From contig OX485803.1 of the NCBI GenBank assembly GCA_950295325.1, positions 1,488,001 through 1,552,000 on the forward strand: a stretch of DNA of 64,000 nt, read 5' to 3'. Source of the stretch: Polytrichum commune. Lineage: Eukaryota; Streptophyta; Polytrichopsida; Polytrichales; Polytrichaceae. Within the stretch, counting starts at the first letter, position 1. Every line of letters begins with the position of its first letter. The translations under genes were made by a program, and so were the position numbers. Below are positions 46,991 to 60,807 of the stretch, one piece after another. Under the pieces are notes generated by a model. It saw nothing but the letters and a program-made list of their open reading frames with translations. It did not search any database and was not told the origin of the DNA.

Positions 46991-49300
46991 TTTGAGATCC
47001 ATAATTTGAATATTCAATAATTATTTCCAATGCAAACTTTTATGAGGTGATCAACGTTACCTTATATTTGTTGTATGATGTGACAACAAGGATCAAACAA
47101 CTTGGTCAACATGGGCCATGGGCAATTTGTGTGTTATGCCAATGATGTCATTTTTTATGTTTTACATAGATACAACACCGCCATTATGTGAAAATGATCC
47201 ATAGGAGGCATGGATTGGGATTGACCCTAGAATTAATTGCTAGATGTTGTTTCGATGGTTACATCTAAATATGAGGAGTGGAAGTAAGAAAACTACCAAG
47301 CTTCTTAGGATAGTTATACAATATTTCATATATGCATATGCAACACTTCTTTATATGGCGGGACAAAGTGAATAGGTTTGAAACTGTCTATTGCACAATG
47401 ATACAATTCATTATATATTATATATCCTTATCACCCATCCATATTTTGGCGTCAATCTTCACTCGACATACAATATGAAGTAAATTAAAAACTCTCTATG
47501 CACCACGTTTGAATAGAAATTTAAACATAATGTCATGGAATTTGTAAAATCTTATGTTACATGTCACACTATTATTTGGATTTTAAATTGACAATTTATT
47601 ATTGCAACTTCATATAAAACAATTATCTCAAAGGTTAAATTTATATCCTATATTTTAACTCACATAATTTGGTAATTCATGTCTAGTGAACTCCCCGGAT
47701 TTTAAAGGGACTTCAAAGACTATTTCATTCCCAAACCACCTCTCCAATGGGGGATAGTTTTTTATATTAGCTTTGTCCATAAAGTGTAGATATTTTGTAT
47801 ACAAGGGTTTTTGATAAGGAGCCAACACGCATGTGACTCCCATTCTTGAAGAAGAATGTTTATGCCCCCCTCGAAGGATATCTATTTGTGTATGGATATT
47901 ATTGTGTGTTGATTTGCAATAAGCTACATGTTGGAAGGTTTGTTTGATTATTGTTAGTTGTGCCCCATACTAAAGGGTAGAAACTAAGTTTTATGTGTAC
48001 AAGTGAAGATAATTGTGTAACTTGTAGTGGATTGCATGTGTTTTTGATTGGCACAAATTGAAAATTCAATTGCAAGAGAGTAATCAAAATACAACCAAAC
48101 ATGGGCGAATCAGCGCAACCGGAGTGGAGATCAAGAAATAATGCCCAGTAGTGGATTGCATGTGGAAGGGAGTGTGTTGTTTGTTTGATGATGGAAGTTT
48201 GGATAAATATTAGGACGGATTGATAAGTTTCATAGTAAACCACGTGTCAAAGGGTTCATTACATTCATCATAACCCTCTCTATGTTCTTGATCTATCTAT
48301 GAGCAACAATGTATGGAGACTCAGACTCATATTGGCTCCCAACACCCCATAACTTTATTATGAAATGATTTGCTAGGATTTGTCGGCCCCACAAATCAAG
48401 ACAAGTCCCTTGAATAATATTATTTTGTTCTTGTTTGGTGACAAAAAGATGAAACGGATTAATATTAAACATTGCAATCCATGGTATAAATTATCATCGA
48501 GAATTCTTGGCAAGCTCATTATGAAATGAGCCTCTATAAAAGTTGAGGTCTATGAGTGTATTTTTAAGGTGGGCGAGAAAATAAATACATATGATCTATT
48601 AACCTACCTTTTAATGTAATCAAGGCATATTAAGTTGGCCTATAGTCTAAATAATACTTCTAAAAGCTATTTTGGCTTCCAAATTGGTTTCAGAGATTGC
48701 CAAAACTTAATAAAGGAATTTTGATGACAATTGAAGTCTAATTTTTATCATTTTAATGTATATTGGAAGCATATGCCGGAAATTATAAAGTAAGTGTGGT
48801 GTTTCAAACGTTGGGATCTTATTACAATTGTAATGATAGGATGACATGCTAGTCGATGGTCTAAGGGTGGGTTCACATCACGGTCCGAGCCCAAGAAATG
48901 TGAGGTCCAAAAACACCCCTTTAATGAGCCTTGCTTTCAAACTCAAAATTAGAAGCAAACCTATAAGTTAATTTCTCAAATTAGGAGGAGTTTCTTTTTT
49001 AATATGAGGACTGATGAGATTCAATGAAAAAGTGATGTCACATTAGCACCCTGCTTCATCAAATCATACCTTGGGCTCTTTGCTCTCGGCCAATAGGATC
49101 ACTGGGAATTGTCAACAACTTGTGATGAAATATTGTCATGGATGATTGAAATTTGGATTAAAAATCACTTGGCAAGTGACAGTAATTGCAATATTGTCAA
49201 ACTATATTATTGGGTTAACATTTAGTGTTGGTGACACTATACCACGGTTTACAATTAATAGTGAGCAAGACAATTAGAATTGGTGACACTAAATATCTTA
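46991..49300. other. No recognisable gene
   Basis: A broken minus-strand frame at 47655-47843 looks protein-like but matches nothing known to me. The stretch is AT-rich and probably old repeat. Confidence 0.4.
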
Positions 49301-49304
49301 TTTA

Positions 49305-49529
49305 GTGTATTACTTATCGAAATGTATTGTTGGTGGCTCAAATTATGTTCCTACCACTTATATTGGTTGGTGGTCAACTATTTCAATTCTTAGAGATAAC
49401 ATAATATGTCACTTTTGCTCTTATAATGTAGTTGAAAATGAGGCATGCTTTGTGTTAGAGTGCCCCCTCTACAACCCCGTTAGAGTGTCACCAACAACTT
49501 TGCCAAGTTGTTGGGCAAACAAGAATTAA
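49305..49529 (+). pseudogene. Decayed retroelement fragment with a Cys/His knuckle
   Basis: The plus-strand frame contains CHFCSYNVVENEACFVLECP followed by LYNPVR. That spacing (CxxC, then ED/EN, then CPxY, then R) is typical of the C-terminal zinc region of plant LINEs. Flanking similarity is lost. Confidence 0.55.
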
Positions 49530-50970
49530 ACTAAAATTTGGTGTGTCCGCCAAGTGATTTGGCCCCACCATATTTTATTAAAGCCCAACAGTGGCTAGGC
49601 ACGTCCATGTCATAAAGAGGCTCCAAGCAATCATAGAACAACGCCTTTCCACTAAAACAAGAAAAAATAATGTACAACAATAAACAACTTTCTTGATGGG
49701 CTGGGGGTGGCTCACCATATGAGCCATTTGTGGTAGGGGAGGCTTCCAAGAGTACCTGCCCTGACATGATGTAATGGTAGGATGGTCCCTCGTGGGGTTG
49801 GCGTTCTGTTGGTACTAGCCTACCCGAGATGACGTTAGCGTGGCTCTGTTGCCTTTGGTGGGGACGCCCTTAGAGACAAGTTTTCCTCAATATATGAGAA
49901 TGTAATACTAAGGAGTCTGAAGTCTTTTATTTAAGATAAACCATCAAATTGACAGTGGCCTCTATCTTACAGGGACTATTGCACTCTACTACTCTAGGGA
50001 ATTAGCATGTTGACACCGTCTTGATGTACTTTTAGGCCCACTTCACACACGAGACTAAGAGCCCGTGACCATTACACTTCAAGCACTCTCATTGGTGGAA
50101 AAGGCGGAGCCGGCCCAAGTTCGCTTCACACTACGCTTGAGGGACCAATGGAGTAAGTGAATGCAAGATGGATGTAAAGTCTACATGGATTCCTGCATAG
50201 CATCAAATGGATCATGTTTCATGGTCACTTGGACTATTTTTTAAAACTACCTCTTGGAGGTAGGCCTAACACAAAACTGGGAGACCATGGCACTCCGAAT
50301 GCTCACAACCGTTGATTTATTCTATTTTATCATGTGTGAGGACCCGCATGAATAGAAATTCATTGAAATAGCATTTGGTTGAGGGCCCGCTCACATATGA
50401 CTTCACACTACACTTGAAGGTCCGTGACTACACTACATGGTTTTGGAAGTGTGTTGGGACGGCCTTTAAACACTTTCGTTTGGGCTCTCACAATTTCATG
50501 GTCACAGCTCTTGGGTCGTGTGTGAAGTGGCCCTTAGTGCCATGAGCCTTTTGCATTCCCAAAATCATTTCATTCATTTTCCATTGATGACGATGTTCTT
50601 ACGTGAGCACCATTTGATGTAGTGTAATCTGCTTCAACATAATTCTTGATGCATGTAGATTATTATCATGATGTGTAGGTTCTTCTAAGTTTTTTGATTT
50701 GAATGCGGGCCTGTCCAATTCATATTGAAAGGCATTCTCTCATCATTGGATATTAATTGGTTCAAAGATTGAGAGCAGTTGCTGGATACCACAAGTTTGA
50801 GCTTCATTTGTAGCTTCAGGTGTCAGAGATGGCCACCACCAAGCTCACAATACAAATTCAACAGAAATGTTGTGTCAATGCGTGTATAACAACATGAATT
50901 ATTAGAATTTGTCACTTGGATTAAAAAAAATATGTTTCAATATCGTTATCAAAAACTCAGTAAGTTTTCG
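49530..50970. other. No recognisable gene
   Basis: Only short unconserved frames occur. Nothing diagnostic is visible. Confidence 0.4.
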
Positions 50971-51347
50971 TAAGGTGTGCGGGTGTTATTCAAGTACTCT
51001 TCTTAATCGGACCCTTATATTTGATTGGTGTGTGGTTCAGGGAGGATCAAAGGACAAACACCATAAAAGAACATGTTTGAAAAAGATTGGACTACGTCTT
51101 CAAATTTTATCAACCTATCCGCACTCAACAATGAACATAATTGGCAAGATTGTGTATTTGGTTAAGAAATCAAATAACAAACACTTTTGACGACCAAAAC
51201 TAAATGAAGGGAAGTCCATTCTTTGATTTGACTTTTGATGATGCTTCATCATAGATTTGCTAATGCCACACAAGTTTCGTTGTGTACATGTAATTGGTAG
51301 AAGTTACAAAACATGAAAAATGAACCGAATAGCACCCACATACCTTA
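50971..51347. mobile_element. MITE-like TIR element, family B, copy 1 (377 bp)
   Basis: The ends are inverted repeats of the type TAAGGTATGTGGGTGTTATT (left TAAGGTGTGCGGGTGTTATT; right, inverted, with one or two changes). Related copies lie at 57284-57645 and 60808-61862. It is non-coding. Confidence 0.75.
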
Positions 51348-54300
51348 CCCTCCCCCTCCCATCTGACTTTAGCTTAGCCTAAAAGTTTGTTCTAAAAACA
51401 TGGCCTTCTCACCATCGATGTTATCTAGTCTTGAACTTAGGTGGCAAAGGATATGGCGTGGTTAAAAAATGGAGGTTTTAAAGCTCAAGCACCGACCCCT
51501 CCTATTGGTACCTAGAGATGAGGCAAGAATGTAGGACCTTTGAAAGGGTCACCTTTGACCCTTGTGATTGATTGCTTGTAGTCTTAGCTACGAGGGCACA
51601 AGGAGCTTCATTAACAACTACTGATGATAAGATAGATGAGTGGTAAGGCATTTAGGGATGAAACAAAAAACTATCCAACATGTTATTACTTGGTAGATAA
51701 AATCAACGAACGTGTGTGACAACTACTTAACTAAAACCTACTCGAAAATCTCTGGAGCAAGTTCTTGTAGGTGCACTAGGATAACTAGGTGCCTCCGCCA
51801 TAACCGGTTTTTAGAAAAGACTTTGGTTGTTTGGTGAAGCCATGTGGGGATAGGCCTTTAGTTAGCTTGCCGAGTCCGGGTCTTTCTAACCCTTTGGAGT
51901 TGGCCTTGAACCCACGATGCTCCTGTCAACGAAATGAATAGCTCCATTCTTCTTCCCCGCCATAGCCACCCTTCTCTCCCACTGCCGGCTCTCCTTCCCA
52001 CTAACTTATGGCTCTCGCGATCAACCCACTCCCCTATCTTACAGGTTCTCGCTGTGCTCACTAATGGCTCCTCAACGCCACTCATGTTCTCATGCTCGGG
52101 CTCAAGGCAGTTTTATTATTCTTTGGGCTGAATCCCAAGTTGGAGGGTTAACTCGTGTACCACTCCGGAACAATGAACAAAACGTAGAGGATGTTTCTTT
52201 CGTGGCTTGAGAAGCCGCTTTCTTCACCTCATTGGCCTTCAGCATTATGTGTGCAGTTTGTTTTGTATCACTTGCTGGAAAATTTTCCCGGAGAGGAGAC
52301 TGCATGAATAGGAAGCAACTAACCGACCGAGCTACCGATCAACTGTGACGCATATAATTATTGGCGGTGCTTTTGGTGAAGGAACCCACATGCGTTGCTG
52401 TTGAGTTGCACATTGGTTATTTCCAATTAAGGAGCTGCTACCCCCAATAGTTCCAGAGGGCAGACAACCCTTGTGAGACTTCACGAAGACCTAGTTTTGG
52501 AAATGGACTCCGTGGCCACTCGCTGAATTAGATTGGGAGATCGATTTCAAGGGTGATCCGGCCACACCACCACCTTCATAGGTATGTATTATGGTGTCCC
52601 TTCAAATCAAACAGCTGCAATTCATTTTGATATTTCGGGATTGTTTATGTGGTTGCATGATTTCGTGTACGAATATATATATATATATTGATCTACCTTG
52701 TTGTCGGGTCAAAATGACTTTCACATTTGGTACTCGTCGCATGACTTACAGTAACAACAATACGGTGGTGGGTGATGAAGCTCCTGACTGGCATATGCAG
52801 TCTTTGAAGTGTTGTGAACAGTCAGGAAGGATCAAATTGGTTTGTGAGGAGAATATGGACTAGATATTGTATGCGAGGAGCTGTAGCAAGGCGACATGTG
52901 TATGATATTGGACGTAATGATGATCATGTCGTGAGGATTATGTGAACCGGTCTATAGTTGACATGTTTGTGTTCAATGAGGACATGACACGTCAACGATA
53001 TTTGAGATTGTCATCGCTACGGCTGTGTGATATGATTGGCAAGATGTGTTGCATCTCACCAAGAGTGATGTGGTAGTGTGCTTTGTGATTTTGCCAAGTT
53101 AACTAGCCGTCAAGTGTTGTTGGGCTAATGTGCACATATTGTATGTCTAACAATATGCAGTTGTGAGTTGGGTGAGAGTCTGACCATTTCATAAACATTC
53201 TTGAAATGTGGCCGTTATTTCACCTTCAAACCTTGTTCCACTTGAATCCTAGTACTGGCCCTCACCATGTGCATATATGGTGAGATTCATGTATGAACAA
53301 ACTTGAATTTTGTGTGAACATCGTACAAGAGGGTGCAATTTTACAAATCTTAGTAACCACTAGTAGCCTTCAATCCCGGGGTGGCAACTATCCCCTTTAG
53401 AGCAATTGTTTCTTAATCATTTCCAATACTTTTAATGAATTGACGATTCACAAAGAGGAGCAACATGCTTGGAAAGAGGGCATTGAGAGGAAACCGTTGA
53501 TAAAATTTATGTCTAAATTAGGAAAAACACGCACTTTCAATTGTCATTTTTAGAACCAATTAAAAACGTGTGTTTTAAAACAAGGGTCACCATCCAGATC
53601 CCTTGGATATTGAAATTCACTTCTAAAAAAAATGATAAAATTTCTTAGAATTCATATTTGTAAAAGTGCTTATAATGCGAAAAGAACTCCAAACCAAGTT
53701 CTAAAGACGGTGACTCTTGCGAATGTTATAGATAGTTGCCACCTGGGCTTTGAGCGCATGGGTTGAACGGGGGAAAAATGTTAATAATCACAACAAAGTC
53801 TACATCAACCCTTCCCAATGTATCTACTACCTGCAATGTCATAAGGTCACTCACACCATGAAATGTTGAAACTACTTGAAGGTTACGGCCTCAATATGTT
53901 TTAAAGATTGTGACCATGAAGCACCACTGATGGAATTAAAAAACAAGAACAGAAAGAAGGAAAAATATGAACCGAGAGTCCTTGTTGTGTGCCTTTTCTC
54001 ACTCCACCAAATGCCTATGACTCTATAGAAGATGCTTGAAATTAAGCATGATCAACGTTGGTCTTCACTGGAATAACTTTGAGCAACTGTCATGTGACTG
54101 AAATTGATTTTATGAAGGTGGAAAAACTTATAAGGAGATGATCGCAACCATTTAGGTTGGTTGGCTATGTGTTTGTAAATTACAAATGAACCAGGAAGCG
54201 AGCTACTTGAGATGAGTAATCTATCCAGATTGCTTAGGTGATGCACAGAAGACATTGAACAATCAGGAAGCTTTGTAAGGCCCCTCAACTGTGTCGTTCT

Positions 54301-55790
54301 TCCAGATGTGCAAGTAATAAAATAATAAAATAAAACTTTCATCTAAATGTGAGAATGAAGATCTTATCAGAGAATGTGAGTATGTCAAGAGAATGTAAGA
54401 AATGGGATCTGGTCTATATATGCTCCAAAGATACGTCACTACACCATTTATAATATTTAGTGCCATGTACTCTATTGGCAACAATCTAAACTACATTTCT
54501 AGAGGCTTAGTAGCATCACTTCCACTGATTGTCAACATGACACCATCTCTCAACATAAGTAACTCTCTGAAGGGCACAATTATTTATGGTATGATATTTA
54601 GCAGAGCACATTGTAATGCTTGAGATGATAGACTTGAGTTTTAGTATGAAAGACAATTTTTTATTGAGCATACTAATACTAAGACATTAGTAAGCCCACT
54701 AATGCCAAGTGTCAAGAGGTTACACTAATGGTCAAGCTGTTGGCCAATAGGTTAACCTAACATTGTCCTCATAATAGGGTAAGTGACACTATGAGGCATG
54801 TGACACTAATATCATCAACGGTGTAGTGTACAACCTCTTGTCCAATGAAAATTTATGTTCAACTAATTACTAAAGTCTTCGATCACTACCTCATAATGTT
54901 TTGCAATCCTATTCCATCAATGCATGACCTCCTACATAAAGCAAATACTCTACTCAACCCTTGTTCATGATGCCTTGGATGGACAAGAGAGGCATTGGAA
55001 GGAGTTAAGTAAGTTTATGATTTAAGGGTTCGGCATTTATTCAGTTGGTTCACTTGCTTGATACATTCAAAACATTTTGAATGTACCTCCTACTCAAGAA
55101 TCATCTTTCGATACTTGGTATCATTTTCTGCTGAAGTTGGAGAGCGATCTTTGACATGTAAAATTACCTAAGCCAAAAGAATCAACTCTTTAGGAAATGA
55201 TTTTTCAAAAATCTGATTTAAAATTGACCTATATTTGATTTAGAATAACCTAAATTGTTGCTTGATTTGGTACTTTGAATGTTTGGGGGTAAAACATTTA
55301 CCAGAATCTAACCTCAACCAAGCCATGCCTTAAAGAATGAGGATGACACTTATATCTCTCTCTAAGTTTGAAGTTAATCGTCCACAGTTTCATGTGACCA
55401 CCAAACTTCATTTTAATGGTGAAGTTAAGAAACCCATTCAAGGCCTTTGAGTTAAGGATACAAGTGGAGAGGAAGACAATACCCCAACAATGCAGTTGAA
55501 CTTATCAACAACTTGTGCATGCTAATTGCAAATTTTCACAACACACACAATGTTTGTTCCAATTCGAAGCACAATGCGAAGTTGCAATTTGACCCCACGC
55601 AGAGACACCAAACCCTAACCTCCATCCCCTTCAACTCTACACTGCAGATTACGTTTCTCCTGAGCTGACAGAGCGAAAACACTTGCGTTCTATTCTTTCT
55701 TTTTAAGCAGCTCCAGGAGCACTCTGGACATCAAGCTCCAATTCAGGGCTGGGAGATGTGGGTGACCCATTTCATTCTGGGCAGCAGGTA
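51348..55790. other. No recognisable gene
   Basis: Several short frames exist (for example 51858-52085 minus and 52591-52863 plus) but none is conserved or supported by motifs. An AT microsatellite lies near 52672-52690. The part around 55590-55790 has a less AT-rich, leader-like composition that ends at family D copy 2. Confidence 0.4.
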
Positions 55791-56701
55791 AGGTAGAGGG
55801 TACTTCAACCAACACTTTAAGCTATTGCACATACATATGGCTACTATATGTGGTTGATATGACAAGGGGATTTTGAAAACGACCAACAACCACAATCAAT
55901 ATGTTCCTCTTCATGTGTATGACGAAATATTAAATTTTGCCAAATCATGCAACCAGGCAATGTGTTCCTAAGATTGTTTTAACAAACTATGTGGTCAATG
56001 TAATGGTTCCCTATAAAAAAATTATATTAAAAATATGACCTATTCAAGGTGGGGTCATATTAGCCTTTGGCAAATATAGGTACAATGAAAAAGAAGAAGA
56101 AGCCTCAATTGAATGCTTGATAAATTTTTAAAGTCAAAAACCACTAGCTTCTTCAAATCAATCTATGGGCCCCGTGTATGACAACCTTGCATATGATGAG
56201 GACCCCCACCTTCATTGCCTAAAAGCAACACAACATAGTTGGGTACTAGACCCAAGCTAGATCAAAGCCCAACATGGCCACCTCCATGATCCCACCCAAA
56301 TTTGGTTGTAGAACATCCCCTTGGATCTCCGGTACCAACCCCCTTGCATCCTGGGTATCGACCCCTCGCATCCCGGGTATTGACCCCCTTGCCACCCAAA
56401 TCCGACCCCCATAACCGACCCCCTTGGCTTTGTGGGCTTGAACCATTCCCCCTTGTGAATAGAATGGCTAGAACCCACCTTGAACCTACCTGAGATGGAG
56501 TGGAGTCTGTCACATACTGTATATGGAGGTAGTAGAGGCTGGTATGAGATGGTGCCACTAATGGCACCTAAAAGTGTCAGCCCGTGGGCCCTGGCACTCT
56601 CACACCATGCAAAACAGTTCAAGGTAGTAGAGTGTTGGCGATTGGGAGGCTTTTATAGGTGTTGGTTTTAGGTGGGGTGTTGGTTTCAGAACCCTCTACC
56701 T
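55791..56701 (+). mobile_element. TIR element, family D, copy 2 (911 bp, uninterrupted)
   Basis: It starts AGGTAGAGGGTACTTCAACC and ends GAACCCTCTACCT. It serves as the empty-site reference for the pogo-like and solo-LTR insertions in copy 3. The right part holds several GACCCCCTTG-type repeats. It is non-coding; the ORFs here are repeat artefacts. Confidence 0.78.
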
Positions 56702-57283
56702 TGCTAGCCATTGAAATCACCCAAGCTCCACCTAGCAAATTCAAATTGAAACCCACTTCTTCTCATGTGGATGCCACACATGTTCGATAAGGTCTGATTC
56801 AAAACAAAGTTCGGTGAGCCAAGGTAAAAGAATTTGGCCTTGACATGTGCCTACCCTTAAGGAGCTTGGTTTGAAGGTTGGTCCCTCTTTTATTGGGTAG
56901 AAATGTTCATTTTCAACTTTGATGCAAGATGACGGTTTTGTAAAGCTAAATACTATCATTTTATTTTATCGAGGTTGAAAATGGACATTTTCAATCAAAA
57001 AAGAAAGGGACCAAAGCTAAAACCAAGCTCCTTAAGATTAGGCACATGTGAAGGCCACTATTATTTTTTCCTTGATCCACCAACCTTCGTTCCAAAACAA
57101 GTGGGTTGGGACTTTGCCTAACGCTTGATCTAGAGGGCAGACATAATTTGAATGCCATCCTTTCCTATGTCAAGCACATGTTTTGACCTCAAAAATAAGA
57201 AGCATCACACCCACATGATTATGGTTGTTCGCTCGTATGAGTATTTGAAAACCACCAACAGCCAAGGATTCATGCCAACCATA
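56702..57283. other. No recognisable gene
   Basis: Short frames only. An imperfect inverted arrangement around 56830-57060 repeats, in opposite directions, a segment with CTCCTTAAG and ACATGTGCC words. It may be a further decayed inverted-repeat element. Confidence 0.35.
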
Positions 57284-57645
57284 TAAAGTATGTGAGTATT
57301 ATTTGGTTTAGTTTTATGTTCTCCGACTTCTACCAATTAGATTTACGCAATGGGATTGTGCTGCATTTGAAAATCTACAATGAAACATGAACAAAAATCA
57401 TATCTCCCCTGACTTAGTTATGGTTATTGAAGGTGTGTGTTTATTGATTCTTTAACTGAATACACATACTCTCCCAATTATGTTTACTATTGAGTGTGGA
57501 ACAAATAATACAAATGGAAAGGGTACTCTAATATCTTTTAAATATGTGTTTTTGTGATGTTTGTTCTTTGATCCTCACCTAACCACACACCAATCATATA
57601 TAGGTGTTGTTTAGAATAATAACCGAATAAAACCCACATTCCTTA
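57284..57645. mobile_element. MITE-like TIR element, family B, copy 2 (362 bp)
   Basis: The left end is TAAAGTATGTGAGTATTATT, and the right end is the inverted counterpart with CCGAATAAAACCCACATTCC. The length matches copy 1. Confidence 0.7.
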
Positions 57646-57683
57646 TGTTGCATGTGGAAGCCTTAGGGATCTCTAATCACTTT

Positions 57684-57715
57684 GGCGCGCGCGCGCACAC
57701 ACATACACATATATA
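57684..57715 (+). repeat. GC/CA/TA dinucleotide microsatellite
   Basis: A run of GC then CA then TA repeats lies just downstream of the minus-strand LINE remnant. A similar GC-CA run occurs at about 60489-60510. Confidence 0.8.
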
Positions 57716-57959
57716 AATTTTCTTGAGACAGAAGGCCAAACAAGCCAACGCCAATGAATAAAGAAAAAAGAAAACGCGCCCACACCAAGGGGAGGCAAGG
57801 CCCCTCGGACGCAGAACACTGCCACGTAAAGAGTAACAACAAACGACCCCCACCAAGGACAACCCACCGGACCCACCAAACCAAGGACCACCCCACCCCA
57901 CCGGCCAAGGACAACCCCCAAACCACCATGACAACCCCCAACCGAGGGCGAAACTACCT

Positions 57960-59640
57960 ATCTACATTGCCTTTTCCAGTGCCACTCAATGTGAAGATTG
58001 TGTCTTCTACAAAGTACATTCCTAGCTTCCCAAGTTTTATCAAAACCTTGGAGCATGGCCATTGCCAAAAAGCTACTAATTTTAATTTGTTCAATCACCC
58101 CAAGCCACTTTGGCGTAGACAACGAGGTCATCCCAAATCCGATGCTTGACCTTAGTTTCATGCCATTGTTCTTTATTGAACACTTTGTCATTGCATTTGA
58201 TCCAAATGGTCCAAAGCGTAACACCTCTAAGGAGGTGCCAAATTTTAATCTTTTTACCAAACTCTTTGGGGATTCATTCACCAAACAATGTTTGTTTCCA
58301 ATTGAAGCTATCATAGTTGCTAGTTATAATTCTGCAAAGTTCATGCATAATAAAGGTGGCCCATTTCCACACCCTCCTAGCTTGGATGCAGTCCCAAAAC
58401 TTATGCTTAACTGACTCGCTAGTATTAGAGAGGCAAAACATACATTGTTTGGAGATAGACACCGGCGCAATGCGGGCTCTTCACTCGTTGACAACAACTA
58501 CCTTGTGCCAAATCGACCAAATGAAAGCGGCTTCTTTTCCGGATTGAAGTAGATCCCACACCTGTGACCAGTGAAACCTGTAATTGCCTGGGAGGTAGCC
58601 TTGCCATTTCTTCGCCGCCCGTGTGATACCGGGGTTTCTATTGATAATATCCTCTCGTCCTTCTTTGGTGGTTTAGTCAAGGAAGTGACCTCCATTAATC
58701 TACCTCCATCGGTCTAGGTCCCAACCAAGGGTGGCAAGTTTCCCATAAAAGAAAGTAATAATCTCTTTTTCTCCTTCTTTTTTCGGACCTCTATTAGTCC
58801 GAATAATTTTCACTTTATGGAAGAAACTTGCCATTTCCCCTTGCAGTTTTTCCCATTCCCTAAGGCAACAAGAGTGAGTGCCTACTGTAAAACATTGCAC
58901 CGGCAAAATTAAGGAAAGGTGGTGCATTACATGGAGGGGCAAAGTCAAAATCACATTGAAGGACAAATGCAGGGTCCTCCTTACCATCAACATAAAAACC
59001 AATCCAATCCCCTTGGTAAGTGGTGTCCAAGTCATCTTCCAAGCGGGTTCTCCATTTTTTGGCGATTTTGTCTATTAGTATGGTCCAATCTTCGACATAT
59101 GTTGCTACCAGGCTAAACTTTTATTTTACCCTGTCCCATGTAAGAAAATCCCATTGTTCACTGTCCCACATGTCATCCACACAACGAATACCCTTACAAT
59201 ATAGTTCCAAGCCTTTGGCATATGAGAATCATGGTTAATGAGCTCCACCCCTTCCGACCACCAAATATTTGAATGAAGTAATTCCATTCTATTGTGAGGG
59301 GGAAGCTGGTAGGTACCCTTCACCATAATTTTCCATGCTTTACCAATGTGGCCCCACACCTTAGAGCATGCAACCCCAATGTGTTGTTTACTAGTGAACC
59401 AATCAAGGCTAACCCCCCAACTCCTCCCTCTATGAGGGTTGAACCTGGCAAGTCTATATCTAAGCATAAGTTGTAAGTTAGACTCTCTTGGTTCCATGGC
59501 TTTGACTATTCATTAACACAATAAACTAGTCTTAGAGGTTTTTGGGTCTACTAGCCCCAAACCTCCATATTTCTTTTGAAGGCAACACTCTCTCCAACTT
59601 ACTCTAGTGCGGGTAAGTTACTCCTACTTTAAAACATATT
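57960..59640 (-). mobile_element. Decayed LINE 3' half with zf-RVT region
   Basis: Read on the minus strand, broken frames follow the usual plant order. KKYGGLGLVDPKTSKTSLL is the block after the reverse transcriptase. IVKAMEPRESNLQLMLRYRL and KGTYQLPPHNRMEL follow. Next come QCMFCLSNTSESVKHKFWDC and ARRVWKWA, which is the zf-RVT zinc domain, and finally GFDKTWEARNVL, equivalent to the usual WKARN ending. Several stops and frame changes make it non-functional. It is a different lineage from the RNase H-bearing LINE at 28-32 kb. Confidence 0.8.
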
Positions 59641-60807
59641 GTATTACTCGTTTTGATCTTAGAATTAGCATCAAATATCCTGTCTAGTGAGCTTAAATTA
59701 ACTCTGTCCATAAGCTTAAAGGAGGTAGGATCTTACCAGACCCCCTTACACGGACATATAGCCCCACCAACCATTAAAACATGTATATGTGTATGTATAT
59801 GTATTTGTACATAAGTCTCATATGTGTATATCACGTGAAGTGGAACAATAGGTTTACAACCGATGTTTGATTGGCATCATTTCATTCAATACCACATGGG
59901 TACATGTGATGGTACTTTTGAATTTTTGTTTTGAATGTCGGTAGAGTACATGTATTTGAGGATATTTTGGTTTTGATATCATTTGGGTCTATATACCATG
60001 CAAGAACCTCAATCTAGGTAAAATTCATGAGGATACATGATGGTATAAGGAACGTATTGACCCATCCAAACATTCAATGATACCCATCTAGTTCCAATAT
60101 TTGACTAGTATAACAATTTTGATACCAGTTGGAGAGGTTCTTTCATATTAGTATTGGTATAATGTGAAATATCGTATACAAGTATACCTCCCATCTATCT
60201 AATGAAAACATTTGAAACCATGAATTATAGCTTAGAAGTAATTCCTTATGCTCTTTTGATATCAAAACTAGCTTCCAATACCTCAAATTACTCTAATCTA
60301 GTTCAATTGGGATGGACTAACCACAAACCTAAAAGTACATCGATCATCCCAATAGTGAGGGAGGGCTAATAGTGTGTGGGAAATTAGTGAAGGTGATACT
60401 AAATTTCTTTATGCTATGAAACTAGTGCCATCAAAAGATCTAGGAAGCATTGTTCATCCTCATGATATTCACTGACAAGCATGTGTTTGCGCGCGCACAC
60501 ACACACATATCACTACAAGCACCTTAGAACATGGACTAATTTTCTTGAAATGTATGGTAAATGAGCATATTTCATGAATTTAGTATTGCTTAGTAAAAAT
60601 TTCAACCCTCACAAATTTTGAGACATGAAAAATAACGAGTGTTTTGGGAATTAGAACCACACTCACTAATTGGGATAACCAGTGTAGTTCTTTGTTTGGA
60701 TGGAATAAAGGCACCCTTGGCAGCTTATGTGGCCAAATATCTGGGACTAGGCATCACCATGTCACCAGCATGAAATGTGTCCACCACACATAAGCTATGC
60801 ACACATT
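59641..60807. other. No recognisable gene
   Basis: AT-rich, with only short frames and a dinucleotide microsatellite near 60489-60510. Confidence 0.45.

Noticed and set aside
46657-46995. Plus-strand ORF of 112 codons
   Set aside because: It is antisense to the LINE remnant that continues across the MULE insertion.
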